61,735 nucleotides of DNA from Clostridia bacterium (GCA_017545225.1 JAFWPR010000005.1:1-61735), one strand, 5' to 3'. Shown: positions 1-8,974, counted from the first letter of the stretch. Notes: generated by a model not told the origin, from the letters alone. A program made the numbers and translations.

Positions 1-156
1 ATAAAAGTATATCAAAAGGTAGGTTTTATTGTCCAGAAAAAAATGGGGGAGCGCACGAACGCGAGACTGCCATAGTGCGCGAAGTGCGCTGAAAAACACG
101 AAACAAGCTAAAAAACGTGCGACAACTCGAGTAGCTCGCAAAACTACTTACGAAAC
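1..156. other. Left-edge stretch without a recognisable gene
   Basis: I see no open frame with a ribosome site or family signature here. The only structure noticed is a short inverted repeat (AGTGCGC-GAA-GTGCGCT, near 75-92). The minus-strand gene at 294-965 would read into this stretch, so a terminator or downstream gene might be expected, but none is obvious. Confidence 0.4.
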
Positions 157-384
157 TCACTCCCCAAGAACGTCTGCGAAATATCCCGATGACGATATCG
201 GCTCGCCACCGTTTATCAGATGATTCACGTCGCCCAGCCGCTCCACGCGGAAAAACGCCTGTCCTTCAAGCCGTTCCTCACTGTTCACGACCGTTATCGA
301 AGTCGGCGCGACAAAGAATCCCTGCCACAGCTGCATCGGCCCCCGTCCGTCCGGACGCGCGAGGAAGAGACGTCGAATCCGCAC
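157..384 (-). CDS. Possible small ORF or frameshifted 3' end of the noc-like gene
   Basis: This 75-codon frame, opening at a GTG, overlaps the 3' end of the noc-like gene in another frame. Its codons look more like the rest of the genome than the last ~15 codons of the noc frame, which become Cys/Arg/Ser-rich (GGRCSCGRDSLSRRLR). Two readings are possible: an independent small gene, or the true C-terminal continuation of noc separated by a sequencing or natural frameshift near 330-395. I recognise no family in the peptide (it contains FFVAPTSITVVNSEERLEG). No clear ribosome site precedes the GTG. Confidence 0.25.
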   Translation of the reverse strand: MRIRRLFLARPDGRGPMQLWQGFFVAPTSITVVNSEERLEGQAFFRVERLGDVNHLINGGEPISSSGYFADVLGE

Positions 385-965
385 GATCTGACGGACTCGA
401 CCGCGTGATCGATCGAGTTATAGAAGATCCTCATGTCGCGAAGAAGAAGGCGCCGCTTGAATTCCGTCTCGAACTTCCCCGTTCCCGGCCTGCCTGCGGA
501 ATGCGGCTCTTCGGGCGGGATCGGGAGGGGATCGCCCGAGCAAAGGAGCGTTTCGACAAATTCCTCCGCGGAGGCGACGTTCATCTTCCTTTTTATCATT
601 TCGCGCAGAGCCGAAATCCTTCTCGAGCGGTCGGACAGGCGGAGCGCGGCGCGGGCGTGGCGTTCGGTCAGCCCCGAGGCGCGGATTATCTCTCTCTCCT
701 CGCCCGTAAAACGGAGTAGGCGAAGCTTGTTTGCGACGTAAGACTGGCTGACGGATAAACGCTCGGCGATTTTTTCCTGCGTCAGACCGCTCGATCCGAC
801 GAGGGAACTTATAGATTCCGCCTCGTCGAACATATCGGAGCTGCGGCGCCTTCCTTTTTCGGGAGCGAACGGCTGTCCGTCCGGCGGCGGAGTAAGCGGA
901 CGCTCGGGTGTTTGACCGTTTTGCTGCGCGGCGGGTACGCGGACGGGAGTAAGAAGATCGTTCAT
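294..965 (-). CDS. noc: Noc/ParB-family DNA-binding protein (HTH-only form)
   Basis: Predicted 223-aa DNA-binding protein of the ParB/Noc superfamily, which in Bacillota acts in nucleoid occlusion or chromosome partition near the replication origin. Residues about 45-115 form the KorB/Noc-type helix-turn-helix (GLTQEKIAERLSVSQSYV, then LTERHARAALRLSD). The later segment DMRIFYNSIDHAVESVRSCG resembles the Noc C-terminal part. The N-terminal ParB nucleotide-binding (CTPase) domain of full-length Noc (~280 aa) is absent; a Pro-rich ~40-residue leader stands in its place. The ATG is preceded by AAAGGA. The last codons look out of frame (see the 157-384 entry). It faces away from the DnaA-box cluster, as noc does relative to oriC in many Bacillota. 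Family assignment is good; the choice between Noc and another ParB-like regulator is inferred. Confidence 0.65.
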   Translation of the reverse strand: MNDLLTPVRVPAAQQNGQTPERPLTPPPDGQPFAPEKGRRRSSDMFDEAESISSLVGSSGLTQEKIAERLSVSQSYVANKLRLLRFTGEEREIIRASGLTERHARAALRLSDRSRRISALREMIKRKMNVASAEEFVETLLCSGDPLPIPPEEPHSAGRPGTGKFETEFKRRLLLRDMRIFYNSIDHAVESVRSCGFDVSSSRVRTDGGRCSCGRDSLSRRLR

Positions 966-1611
966 AGCGGTATCCTTTCGGCTGAGATGCTTTCGTTCGG
1001 ATAAATCCTGTTACCCTAAAGTATATTACGGTCCCTGCGCAAAAACGCGCGGGTTGAGTCGGCGCAAAAGAATTTGTTTTGGGTGCGGCAGTCGTCCGAA
1101 GCGTCAAAATGTCGACCCGGCACGACGTTCCGGAAGGGAGCGAACGGCCGTTCATAATTTTGATAATATTGTCACAAATAAGTCACATTTAGTTCTTATT
1201 TATGAATAGTGTAGTGGGAAATGCACAAAAACGACGAAAAACGACGCAGGCGGGGAACGGGAGAAAAACGCCGGTTTGTTTTCAACAAAGGTTTTCAACA
1301 GGATGTTGAAAAAAACGGTGTTTCAAGGGCAAACCGAAGCTATAAAGGCGGAGTTTTCCACATTTTCCACATACGGAACCGTTGAAAACTCAAAAACGGG
1401 AACGCCCCCGAATACTTTTTCAAGTGCCTAAATGGAGAAATTAGAACATTTTCCGATGAAAAATATCAAAAAAACGGGCGAAACGGTAAAACGCGATTTT
1501 TTAACGAGAAAGCGAACAGAGGTTCGCATAAAAGGCTCGGTTGGGGTAATAAAGAGGGATGCGGCAGAGTATCTTTTTTTCGTAAAAAAGTATTCCCGGA
1601 GGGGATTAAAT
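966..1611. other. Intergenic region between divergent genes
   Basis: This gap between the noc-like gene and the lipoprotein gene is richer in A+T than its flanks and holds the DnaA-box-like cluster. It also carries GTTACCCTAA at about 1010-1019, a motif that recurs at 34547 and 39414-39453. The open frame running into the lipoprotein gene from 1432 has poor codon use and no ribosome site, so I treat it as non-coding. Confidence 0.5.
1279..1371. other. Cluster of DnaA-box-like 9-mers, candidate oriC element
   Basis: Two adjacent TTTTCCACA boxes (1354-1362, 1363-1371) match the consensus TTWTNCACA exactly. Three TTTTCAACA near-matches lie just before them (1279-1287 and 1292-1300 on plus; 1304-1312 as TGTTGAAAA). 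An A+T-rich stretch at about 1155-1215 could be the unwinding element. The boxes sit in a ~640-bp gap between a noc-like gene pointing left and genes pointing right. dnaA is not in the window, so function as the origin is an inference. Confidence 0.5.
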
Positions 1612-2955
1612 ATGAGAATCGCACGTCGAGCCTCGCTTGTCTTTGCCGTTCTTTTATTACTTCTGACGTCGTGTTCTCGCGCTCTGCCCGATGAGTCCGT
1701 GCCGCGATCCGACCCGGGGGGCCCTCGGGAGGAAGATACTTCTTCCCGGTCATCCTTTCCCGAAGGGACGGAACTCTTGGTTATCCGATCGGGGGGCGGC
1801 GATCGCGAGTCGCTGACCCGCGCCGTGCGTCTGCGCGATATGACCGTAGCCGAGAGGACCGGAGTCACGCTGAAATACGCCGACGCCGCGGACGACGGGG
1901 CGGCGCTTATCGCCGCGCGCGCCGATCAACTGTCGGGAGAGCGCGAATACTGCGCCGCGGAGGGATCGTTTTCACGCCTTTGCGCGCCCCTGTTCGCCAA
2001 AGGCGCGCTGCGCGCGGCGGAAGAGTTCGGCGGCGCGCTCGGGACGGCGAGTCTTAATCCGTCGCTGAAAACGAAATACGGTACGTTTTTCATTACGGGA
2101 GCGGCGGTTCCGGCATCTCTCGGCGACGTTTCCTGCATTGCGGTAAACCTCGGGACGGCGCGCCGTTTCAACGTCAGGATCCCGGACGAAAAAACTCTCG
2201 GAGGACAGTACGGTCGGGACGCGCTTGCCGCATCATCCTCCGTCGTACCGGGCGGGGCGGGGATATTCAGGTACGGCGCGACGGACCGTTCGGTAGGCGC
2301 GGCTATCCTTTGGTCTGCGGGGTTCCGGATCACCGAAGAGACGGCGGACGGGGTCCCCGCCGTCGCCTCCGTCCCGAACGGCGCGAAGGAAGCGTTAGAG
2401 AGAGCGGCAAAGACGCTCGGCGACGGGACAGTGACGTTCATCCCGGACGCGGCGATGCCCGGAGCGGAGCGGGAGGACGCGGTCAGAAGCGCGTTTTCCG
2501 ATCCCGGCATCCTTTATCTGCTGTGTAAAACGGGAGAGATCCCGGCTTTGCTCGACGCCGGGGACGAAATCCGGATCATCCCGTACCCCGGCGGGGAAAG
2601 TTACGCGGACAGCGTGAACGGAACGGCGGCGGCCCTGCTGAAGGGCGGAGGCGCGTCGGAAAAATTCCTGTCGGCGCTCGAAGAGGCGTCTTTGAAATAC
2701 ACGTTCCCCGAGGCGATCGACGCGTGTCTGTCCGGGAGGACACGATACGACGTGGATTCCCGGGACGCGCTCGTTTCGATCCTCTCGTCGCCGCGATACG
2801 AACTCTCCCTCGCCGCCGCGGGAACGGAAGGGGAACGGCTGAACGAAGCGCTCACGGGAGCGGCGTCGGGCCGCGCGGATGCGCTCGCCGGGTGGGAACG
2901 GAAAGCGGCGCTTGCGTCCGAGCGGATCAAAATGATATTCGGGGCGGATCCCTGA
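1612..2955 (+). CDS. Secreted lipoprotein, possible solute-binding protein
   Basis: A 447-aa lipoprotein: signal peptide with a run of leucines and the lipobox LLTSC near residue 21, followed by a Ser/Pro/Glu-rich linker (about 22-45) and a large soluble domain. The ATG at 1612 has an excellent GGAGGGG site, so the upstream in-frame extension is discarded. The soluble part has the loose look of an extracellular solute-binding protein: a paired acidic start, a segment AVRLRDMTVAERTGVTLKY, and an Ala/Gly-rich lobe. No permease gene adjoins it. The gap to the downstream ATPase gene is 74 bp, so co-transcription is possible. Function is not established; other cell-surface lipoproteins of unknown role would look similar. 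Confidence 0.6.
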   Translation: MRIARRASLVFAVLLLLLTSCSRALPDESVPRSDPGGPREEDTSSRSSFPEGTELLVIRSGGGDRESLTRAVRLRDMTVAERTGVTLKYADAADDGAALIAARADQLSGEREYCAAEGSFSRLCAPLFAKGALRAAEEFGGALGTASLNPSLKTKYGTFFITGAAVPASLGDVSCIAVNLGTARRFNVRIPDEKTLGGQYGRDALAASSSVVPGGAGIFRYGATDRSVGAAILWSAGFRITEETADGVPAVASVPNGAKEALERAAKTLGDGTVTFIPDAAMPGAEREDAVRSAFSDPGILYLLCKTGEIPALLDAGDEIRIIPYPGGESYADSVNGTAAALLKGGGASEKFLSALEEASLKYTFPEAIDACLSGRTRYDVDSRDALVSILSSPRYELSLAAAGTEGERLNEALTGAASGRADALAGWERKAALASERIKMIFGADP

Positions 2956-3029
2956 CGGGCGCGGCGCGTCTTTTTTTCGCGGCGCGGGAATAAAATGAAA
3001 AGAAGCAAAGACGGCGCAAGGAGAAAAAG

Positions 3030-5735
3030 ATGAACGACGGGATTACGTTCGAAAAAAGGGATCAACGGCGCGTCCGGGATCGCACCGATCCGCCGAGGTC
3101 GGTCGGACTTACGGACGCCGAGGCGGAGGATTCCCGCCGCCTTTACGGCAGAAACGAGCTGACGAGGAAGAAAAAGCCGTCGTTTTTCGCCGATCTTCTG
3201 AGAAATCTGTCCGATCCGATAATCAGGATCCTCCTCTGCGCCATGGGGATAAACGCGGCGCTGACTTTCCGCAATATAAATTGGGTAGAGATCGGCGGGA
3301 TCGCCTTCACGGTTATGACCGCGACGCTCGTCTCGACGATATCCGAGCACTCGTCTTCCGCGGCGTTCGAGAAACTCGAGCGGAGCGCGAAAACGGAGGA
3401 GTTCACCGTTATAAGAAACGGCGCGGAGCGCCGTGCACCTCCCGCGGAAATAGTGAAGGGCGACCTGCTCGTTCTGTCCGAGGGGGAGATCGTTCCGTGC
3501 GACGGGACCGTCGTCGAGGGGGAGATAAAAGTCGATCAGTCGACGCTCACGGGGGAGTCGCGCCCCGTCTCGAAAATACCGTCTTCCTCGTGGGAGACGG
3601 GGCAGACCGGCGGCGCTTCCGATCCGTCGCAAGTCTTCTCCGGATCGAGCGTCGTTTACGGCGAGTGCCGCGTTCTCGTCACCGCCGTAGGCGATTCGAC
3701 GGCTTACGGGAAGATCGCCTCGGAGCTTCAGGTGCGCGAGGAGCCGAGCCCGCTCAGAGAAAGGCTCAAAAAGCTCGCCGTGTCGATCAGCAGAATAGGG
3801 TACGTCGCTGCGGCGGTCGTCGCCCTGGCGTATATATTCAATGAGTTCGTCATAGGGTCGGGGTTCGATCCCGCCATTATGCGCGAGCGCGTTTCCGACG
3901 TCCGGTTTCTTTCGTCTACGCTCCTGCGCGCGCTCACGGTCGCGGTCTCCGTCGTCGTCGTCGCGGTACCCGAGGGACTGCCCATGATGATCACGGTCGT
4001 TCTGTCCTCGAACATGAAAAAGATGATGAAAAACGGAGTGATCGTGAAAAAACTCGTCGGGATCGAGACGGCGGGGAATATGAGTCTGCTCTTTACCGAC
4101 AAGACGGGGACGATCACGACCGGAAGGATGACTGCGGAGCGCGTGCTGACCGGGGAAGGGACTTTTTCGCCCGGCGAGATAAGAAGGCGGGCGGGCGTTT
4201 TCCGACTGATCGCCGCCGCGTCGTCTTTCTGTTCTCCTCCGGGCGGCGGCAACGCCACGGGGCGGGCGGCGGATGCCGTCGCGAACTCGTCGCGCCCGTC
4301 CGGGATGAGGGGGCTCTCGCGCCTTCCGTTCGACTCCGCACGCAAGTACGCGGCGGCGCTCGTCTTCGACGAAAAGACGGGAAAAAAGATAACAATCATG
4401 CGCGGCGCGCCGGAACTCATACTGCCTCGCTGCGCTTATTTCACCGCGTCGGACGGCGCGGAAGCCCCTATGAAGGGAAGGGCGGCCTCGGCGATCCTCT
4501 CGCGGATCGCGGAGGAGGAGAGCGAAGCCGTCCGCGTTCTCGCTCAGGCTTCGGGACCGGCGGACGCATACGAAAAACTCGCCCGCGGGGAGATACCCGA
4601 GGGCCTCGCGTTCACCTGCGCGTTCTTCATAAAGGACGAGGTGAGAAAAACGGTGCGCGCTTCGGCGGAGGAGTGCCGGGGCGCGGGGATCCGCGTGATA
4701 ATGATAACGGGAGACGGAAAAAACACCGCCTGCGCTGTCGCGCGGGCGGCGGGACTTCTGCCGAAAAGAAAGAGCGGCGACTCGGCCGTTCTGTCCTCGG
4801 AGCAGATCGGAGCGATGAGCGACGAAGAACTTGCGGCGGCGCTGCCTGAAATATCGGTGATCTACCGCGTAACTCCCGCGGACAAGAGCCGCCTCGTCAG
4901 GGCGGCGCGCCTTGCCGGTCACGTCGTCGGTATGACGGGCGACGGGGTGAACGACGCCCCCGCGCTCCGCGCGGCGGACGTCGGATTCGCGATGGGGAGC
5001 GGCGCGGAGGTCGCCAAAGAGGCGGGCGACGTCGTGATCTCGGACGACGATTTTTCCTCGATCACGCGCGCCGTGCTCTACGGGCGGACGATCTTCGAGA
5101 GCATCCGAAAATTCATAACGTTCCAGCTTATTATGAACCTATGCGCGGTCGGCGTCTCGGTGATCGGCCCGCTGATCGGAATAAAGACGCCGATCACGAT
5201 TCCGCAGATGCTGTGGATCAATATAATAATGGACACGCTCGGTTCTCTCGCGTTCGCGGGAGAGGCGCCGAGGGCGTCGTTCATGAAGCGCGCGCCGCGC
5301 CGCAGAGAGGAGCCGATCCTCTCGCGGGACACGGTGAAGACGATCGTCTCGCGCGGGCTTTACTCGCTCGGATTTTTCGTCTGGTTTCTGACGTCGCACT
5401 TCGTCAGAGAGCGGTTCGGCGACGGGGACGAGTATTTTCTGACCGCGTTTTTCGCGCTTTTCGTCTTTTTCGGGATCGCGAACGCGATGATCGCGCGGTG
5501 CGAGAGGGCGAATATCCTCGCGGGTCTGTTCGGCAACGCGCCGTTCGTTCTGATAATGGCGCTCGTCGCGGCGGTGCAGCTGCTCCTGATCGGTTTCGGC
5601 GGCGAGGCGTTCCGCACCGTGCCGCTCGCGCGAGCCGACGTTTTCCTCGCCGCCGCCTTCGCCGTCACCGTCTTTCCGGCTGATCTGATCTTCAAACTCA
5701 CTCTATCACACAAAAGAAAACCCCGCGGGAAATGA
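3030..5735 (+). CDS. Calcium-transporting P-type ATPase, PMCA type
   Basis: A 901-aa P2-type cation ATPase of the inner membrane, predicted to export Ca2+ using ATP. Seen in order: an N-terminal cytoplasmic segment, TM pair, the actuator-domain TGES motif (174-177), TM4 with the ion-binding VAVPEGLPMMIT, the phosphorylation motif DKTGT with Asp357, the nucleotide-binding domain, the hinge TGDGVNDAP (636-644), and the TM5-6 segment QMLWINIIMDTLGSLAFAGE that is typical of plasma-membrane calcium pumps. Full length for the family. ATG preceded by AAGGAG. A GC-rich hairpin directly after the stop terminates it. Substrate is inferred from the PMCA-like TM4 and TM6 residues; Mn2+ is an alternative. 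Confidence 0.92.
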   Translation: MNDGITFEKRDQRRVRDRTDPPRSVGLTDAEAEDSRRLYGRNELTRKKKPSFFADLLRNLSDPIIRILLCAMGINAALTFRNINWVEIGGIAFTVMTATLVSTISEHSSSAAFEKLERSAKTEEFTVIRNGAERRAPPAEIVKGDLLVLSEGEIVPCDGTVVEGEIKVDQSTLTGESRPVSKIPSSSWETGQTGGASDPSQVFSGSSVVYGECRVLVTAVGDSTAYGKIASELQVREEPSPLRERLKKLAVSISRIGYVAAAVVALAYIFNEFVIGSGFDPAIMRERVSDVRFLSSTLLRALTVAVSVVVVAVPEGLPMMITVVLSSNMKKMMKNGVIVKKLVGIETAGNMSLLFTDKTGTITTGRMTAERVLTGEGTFSPGEIRRRAGVFRLIAAASSFCSPPGGGNATGRAADAVANSSRPSGMRGLSRLPFDSARKYAAALVFDEKTGKKITIMRGAPELILPRCAYFTASDGAEAPMKGRAASAILSRIAEEESEAVRVLAQASGPADAYEKLARGEIPEGLAFTCAFFIKDEVRKTVRASAEECRGAGIRVIMITGDGKNTACAVARAAGLLPKRKSGDSAVLSSEQIGAMSDEELAAALPEISVIYRVTPADKSRLVRAARLAGHVVGMTGDGVNDAPALRAADVGFAMGSGAEVAKEAGDVVISDDDFSSITRAVLYGRTIFESIRKFITFQLIMNLCAVGVSVIGPLIGIKTPITIPQMLWINIIMDTLGSLAFAGEAPRASFMKRAPRRREEPILSRDTVKTIVSRGLYSLGFFVWFLTSHFVRERFGDGDEYFLTAFFALFVFFGIANAMIARCERANILAGLFGNAPFVLIMALVAAVQLLLIGFGGEAFRTVPLARADVFLAAAFAVTVFPADLIFKLTLSHKRKPRGK

Positions 5736-5751
5736 ATCCCACGGGGTTTTT
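5717..5751. terminator. Bidirectional terminator between the P-ATPase and valS
   Basis: Hairpin with arms AAAACCCCGcGGG (5717-5729) and CCCaCGGGGTTTT (5738-5750), with A and T tracts on either side, so it can stop transcription from both convergent genes. Confidence 0.85.
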
Positions 5752-5760
5752 GCCTGTCTG

Positions 5761-8388
5761 TTATTCTCCCAGAGCGGCGAGCGCGGAGACGATACCGTCC
5801 TTCTTTTCGGTGAACTTCGCAAGCTTGACGCGCTCCGCGTCGACGACGGCGGCGGGCGCTTTCTCGGTGAAGCCCTTATTGGACAGTTTACCTTCGACGC
5901 GGGCGATCTCGGCGTTCACTTTTTCGAGTTCCGAGCAGAGACGCGTTTTTTCCTCTTCGGGATCGACGAGATCCGTCATAGGGATGAAGACGGTCGCGCT
6001 GTCGGTGACGATGCGGACCGAACCGGACTCGGAGTGATCGCTCACGATCTCGAGCGAGGACGCTCCGGCGAGTCTTTTGAAAAACTCTTCCGTTCCCTCG
6101 AACGCGTGAGGATACTTCGTCGCGATGAAGAGCGACGTTCTGCGCGACGGCTTGACGCCTATCTCCGCGCGGCGTTGTCTGATCGCGCCGATGGCTGCGA
6201 TCACGCGCTCCATATCCTCCGCCTCGGCGGGGAACGACGGGATATTTTCGGCGACGGGGTAATCCTTGACCATGATATAACCCACCTCGCCCGGCAGACC
6301 CGAGTAAATTTCCTCGGTGATGAACGGCATGAACGGATGAAGGAGTTTCAGCGTTTCGCGAAGCACGTACGCCAGCACGTTCTGCGCGTCTTTCGATCTT
6401 TCTTTGTCCTCTCCCGAGACCGATTTCTTCGACAGCTCGATATACCAGTCGCAGTACTCGTCCCAGATGAAGTCGTAGATCGCCGAGAGAGCGATGCCGA
6501 TCTCGTAGTTTTCGAGGTTGTTCTCGGCGGCTGCAGCCGCTGCGGACAGTTTCGTGAGGATCCACTTGTCCTCCGGCGCGAGTTTGTCGGCGTCGGGCAG
6601 TTCGATCCGGTCGATATCGAGGTTCATCATCACGAAACGCGCCGCGTTCCACAGCTTGTTCGCGAAGTTGCGCGCCGCCTCGATCTTCTCGTCGGAGAAG
6701 CGCATATCGTTTCCGGGGCTGTTGCCCGTCGCGAGAGCGAAGCGGAGCGCGTCCGCGCCGTATTTGTCGATGATCTCGAGCGGATCGATGCCGTTGCCGA
6801 GCGACTTCGACATCTTTCTGCCCTGCGCGTCGCGCACGAGGCCGTGGATCAGCACGGTGTCGAACGGGATCTTGCCCGTGTATTCAAGCGAGGAGAAGAT
6901 CATTCTGGAGACCCAGAAGGTGATGATATCGTAGCCGGTGACGAGCGTGTTAGTCGGGAAGAACCGTTTGAGGTCGGCGGCTTCCGTATCCGGCCAGCCC
7001 ATCGTCGAGAAGGGCCAGAGAGCGGAGGAGAACCAGGTGTCGAGCGTATCGGGGTCCTGACGCATCTCGGCGCCGCAGTCGGGGCAGCGGTCGGGCGCGG
7101 TCTTCGAAACGACCGTCTTCCCACATTTGTCGCAGTAGTATGCGGGGATCCTGTGGCCCCACCAGAGCTGGCGGGAGATACACCAGTCGCGGATATTCTC
7201 CATCCAGTGGAAATAGTTTTTTGAAAAACGGTCCGGGACGAATTTGATCTGTCCCGACCGGACCGCCTCGATCGCCGGGCCGGCGAGAGGCGCCATTTTG
7301 ACGAACCACTGCAGCGACGCGCGCGGCTCGACCGTCGTTCCGCAGCGGTAGCACGTGCCGACGTTGTGGACGTGGTCCTCGACCCGGACGAGGAATCCGC
7401 CCGCCTCGAGGTCGCGGACGATCGCGGCTCTCGCTTCGTAGCGGTCCATTCCGGCGTACGCCGGATAGTCGTCGGTGATCTTCGCATCGGGCGTCATCAC
7501 GTTGACGATCGGCAGATCGTGACGTTTTCCGACCTCGAAGTCGTTCGGGTCGTGCGCCGGGGTGATCTTGACGACGCCGGTGCCGAATTCGATATCGACG
7601 TAGTCGTCCGCGACGACGGGGATCCGTCTGCCGACGAGCGGCAGGATCAGCGTCTTGCCGACGAGATCCTTGTATCTCTCGTCGCTCGGGTTCACCGCGA
7701 CGGCTGTGTCGCCCAGAAGCGTCTCGGGACGGGTCGTCGCGAGTTCGACAAAGCCGGAACCGTCCTCGAACGGATAGCGCAGATGCCAGAAATGGCCGGG
7801 CTGTTCCTCATATTCGACCTCGGCGTCGGAGATCGACGTCAGACAGTGCGGGCACCAGTTGATGATGCGCTCGCCGCGGTAGATGAGGCCCTTTTCGTAA
7901 AGGCGGGTGAAGACCTCGAGAACGGCCTCGGAGCAGCCCTCGTCGAGGGTGAAACGCTCGCGCGACCAGTCGCAGGAGGAGCCCATCTTCTTGAGCTGCT
8001 GAATGATGCGTCCGCCGTACTGACGGCGCCAGTCCCACGCGCGCTCGAGGAATCCGTCTCTGCCGACGTCGTCCTTCGTAAGCCCCTCTTTTTTCATCGC
8101 TTCGACGATCTTCGCTTCCGTGGCGATCGACGCGTGGTCGGTACCGGGCAGCCAGAGCGTCGAGACGCCCTTCATCCTCTTGTGGCGTATGAGGATATCC
8201 TGAAGCGTGTTGTCGAGGGCGTGGCCCATGTGGAGCTGACCCGTGATGTTCGGCGGCGGGATGACGATCGAATAGTGACCCTTCGTCATGTCGTCCGACG
8301 GGGCGAACAGGCCTTTTTCCGACCACTCCGAGTAAATTCTGTCCTCAAACGAGGCGGGGTCGTATGTCTTCGGAAGTTCTTTTTTCAT
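5761..8388 (-). CDS. valS: Valine-tRNA ligase
   Basis: An 875-aa class I aminoacyl-tRNA synthetase charging tRNA-Val with valine in the cytoplasm. Visible signatures are the HMGH motif (53-56) in ITGQLHMGHALDN, an editing domain with TTRPETLLGDTAVAVNP, two CxxC-like pairs (NWCPHC; CDKCG...CPDCG), KMSKS (525-529), the anticodon-binding helical region, and a C-terminal coiled-coil arm (about 805-875). Length is normal. The ATG has a GGGAG site. A T-box leader precedes it, so expression should rise when tRNA-Val is uncharged. Confidence 0.97.
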   Translation of the reverse strand: MKKELPKTYDPASFEDRIYSEWSEKGLFAPSDDMTKGHYSIVIPPPNITGQLHMGHALDNTLQDILIRHKRMKGVSTLWLPGTDHASIATEAKIVEAMKKEGLTKDDVGRDGFLERAWDWRRQYGGRIIQQLKKMGSSCDWSRERFTLDEGCSEAVLEVFTRLYEKGLIYRGERIINWCPHCLTSISDAEVEYEEQPGHFWHLRYPFEDGSGFVELATTRPETLLGDTAVAVNPSDERYKDLVGKTLILPLVGRRIPVVADDYVDIEFGTGVVKITPAHDPNDFEVGKRHDLPIVNVMTPDAKITDDYPAYAGMDRYEARAAIVRDLEAGGFLVRVEDHVHNVGTCYRCGTTVEPRASLQWFVKMAPLAGPAIEAVRSGQIKFVPDRFSKNYFHWMENIRDWCISRQLWWGHRIPAYYCDKCGKTVVSKTAPDRCPDCGAEMRQDPDTLDTWFSSALWPFSTMGWPDTEAADLKRFFPTNTLVTGYDIITFWVSRMIFSSLEYTGKIPFDTVLIHGLVRDAQGRKMSKSLGNGIDPLEIIDKYGADALRFALATGNSPGNDMRFSDEKIEAARNFANKLWNAARFVMMNLDIDRIELPDADKLAPEDKWILTKLSAAAAAAENNLENYEIGIALSAIYDFIWDEYCDWYIELSKKSVSGEDKERSKDAQNVLAYVLRETLKLLHPFMPFITEEIYSGLPGEVGYIMVKDYPVAENIPSFPAEAEDMERVIAAIGAIRQRRAEIGVKPSRRTSLFIATKYPHAFEGTEEFFKRLAGASSLEIVSDHSESGSVRIVTDSATVFIPMTDLVDPEEEKTRLCSELEKVNAEIARVEGKLSNKGFTEKAPAAVVDAERVKLAKFTEKKDGIVSALAALGE

Positions 8389-8411
8389 GATAATCTCCCT
8401 TCATGTTTCAA

Positions 8412-8622
8412 ATAAAAAAGCGTCCGGATCGAAAGATCAGGACGCGAAAACGCGCGGTACCACCTGAATTCGCTCTTTCCCGAGGGAAAGAACGCGGCTT
8501 TGGCGCCCTTAACGCGGGCGGACGGCGGGAACTGAGGGCGCAAGCCCGTTCATCCCCGCGGCTCCCGAGCGACATCCCGCGGCCTCCTCTGCGGCGATCG
8601 CACCGTCCGCCGCTCTCTTCTA
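8412..8622 (-). promoter_or_regulatory. T-box riboswitch leader of valS
   Basis: On the minus strand the leader contains the T-box core AGGTGGTACCGCG (8453-8465), just upstream of an intrinsic terminator (arms 8420-8430 and 8435-8445, GAAA-type loop, U tract 8414-8419). The 5' portion has complementary arms GCGGACGG and CCGTCCGC that can form Stem I. Known T-box leaders sense uncharged tRNA by pairing with the specifier codon and the acceptor end. I did not place the valine specifier codon with confidence. Confidence 0.92.
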
Positions 8623-8659
8623 AAGGATCATGCCGTGAAAACTCCCGTTCAACGCCGTT

Positions 8660-8686
8660 AAAAAATAAAAGGCGGAATTATCCACC
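8660..8686 (-). terminator. Terminator of the tRNA cluster
   Basis: On the minus strand GGTGG-ATAATT-CCGCC is followed by a U-rich tract (TTTTATTTTTT). It lies just downstream of tRNA-His and upstream of the valS T-box. The stem is short (5 bp), so some read-through into the valS leader is possible. Confidence 0.55.
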
Positions 8687-8702
8687 GAGGTTAATTGATT
8701 AG

Positions 8703-8777
8703 GGTGAATGATGGGGCTCGAACCCACGACCTCCAGGGCCACAACCTGGCGCTCTAGCCAACTGAGCTACATCCACC
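8703..8777 (-). tRNA. tRNA-His (anticodon GTG)
   Basis: Cloverleaf on the minus strand with anticodon loop TTGTGGC between CCAGG and CCTGG arms. The extra G(-1) pairs opposite C73, the histidine identity pair. T-arm GTGGG-TTCGAGC-CCCAT. CCA is not encoded. Confidence 0.93.
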
Positions 8778-8812
8778 ATGGGTCGAGGAGCTCGGATCGC
8801 GATCTCCCCGGA

Positions 8813-8886
8813 CGTACCTTGGGGGATTCGAACCCTCGACCTACTGCTTAGAAGGCAGTTGCTCTATCCTGCTGAGCTAAAGGTAC
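8813..8886 (-). tRNA. tRNA-Arg (anticodon TCT)
   Basis: Cloverleaf on the minus strand with acceptor arms GTACCTT/AAGGTAC, anticodon loop CTTCTAA between ACTGC and GCAGT, and a standard TTCGAAT T-loop. It reads AGA/AGG codons. Discriminator base G. It is the middle gene of a three-tRNA cluster. Confidence 0.93.
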
Positions 8887-8889
8887 TGG

Positions 8890-8960
8890 AGCGGGTGATG
8901 GGAATCGAACCCACATGACCAGCTTGGAAGGCTGGTGTTCTACCACTGAACTACACCCGC
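8890..8960 (-). tRNA. tRNA-Gly (anticodon TCC)
   Basis: Cloverleaf on the minus strand with acceptor arms GCGGGTG/CACCCGC, anticodon loop CTTCCAA between CCAGC and GCTGG, and discriminator U. First gene of the Gly-Arg-His cluster. Confidence 0.93.
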
Positions 8961-8974
8961 GTGCCGTGCATTAT

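Noticed and set aside
1432-1611. N-terminal extension of the lipoprotein gene
   Set aside because: A-rich sequence with no ribosome site; the ATG at 1612 has GGAGGGG and begins a proper lipoprotein signal.
2601-4922. Long minus-strand open frame opposite the P-type ATPase and lipoprotein genes
   Set aside because: It is the mirror of GC-rich coding frames on the plus strand, full of Arg and His, without a ribosome site or family signature.
6034-8415. Plus-strand open frames opposite valS
   Set aside because: They are antisense shadows of a complete valyl-tRNA synthetase with all motifs.
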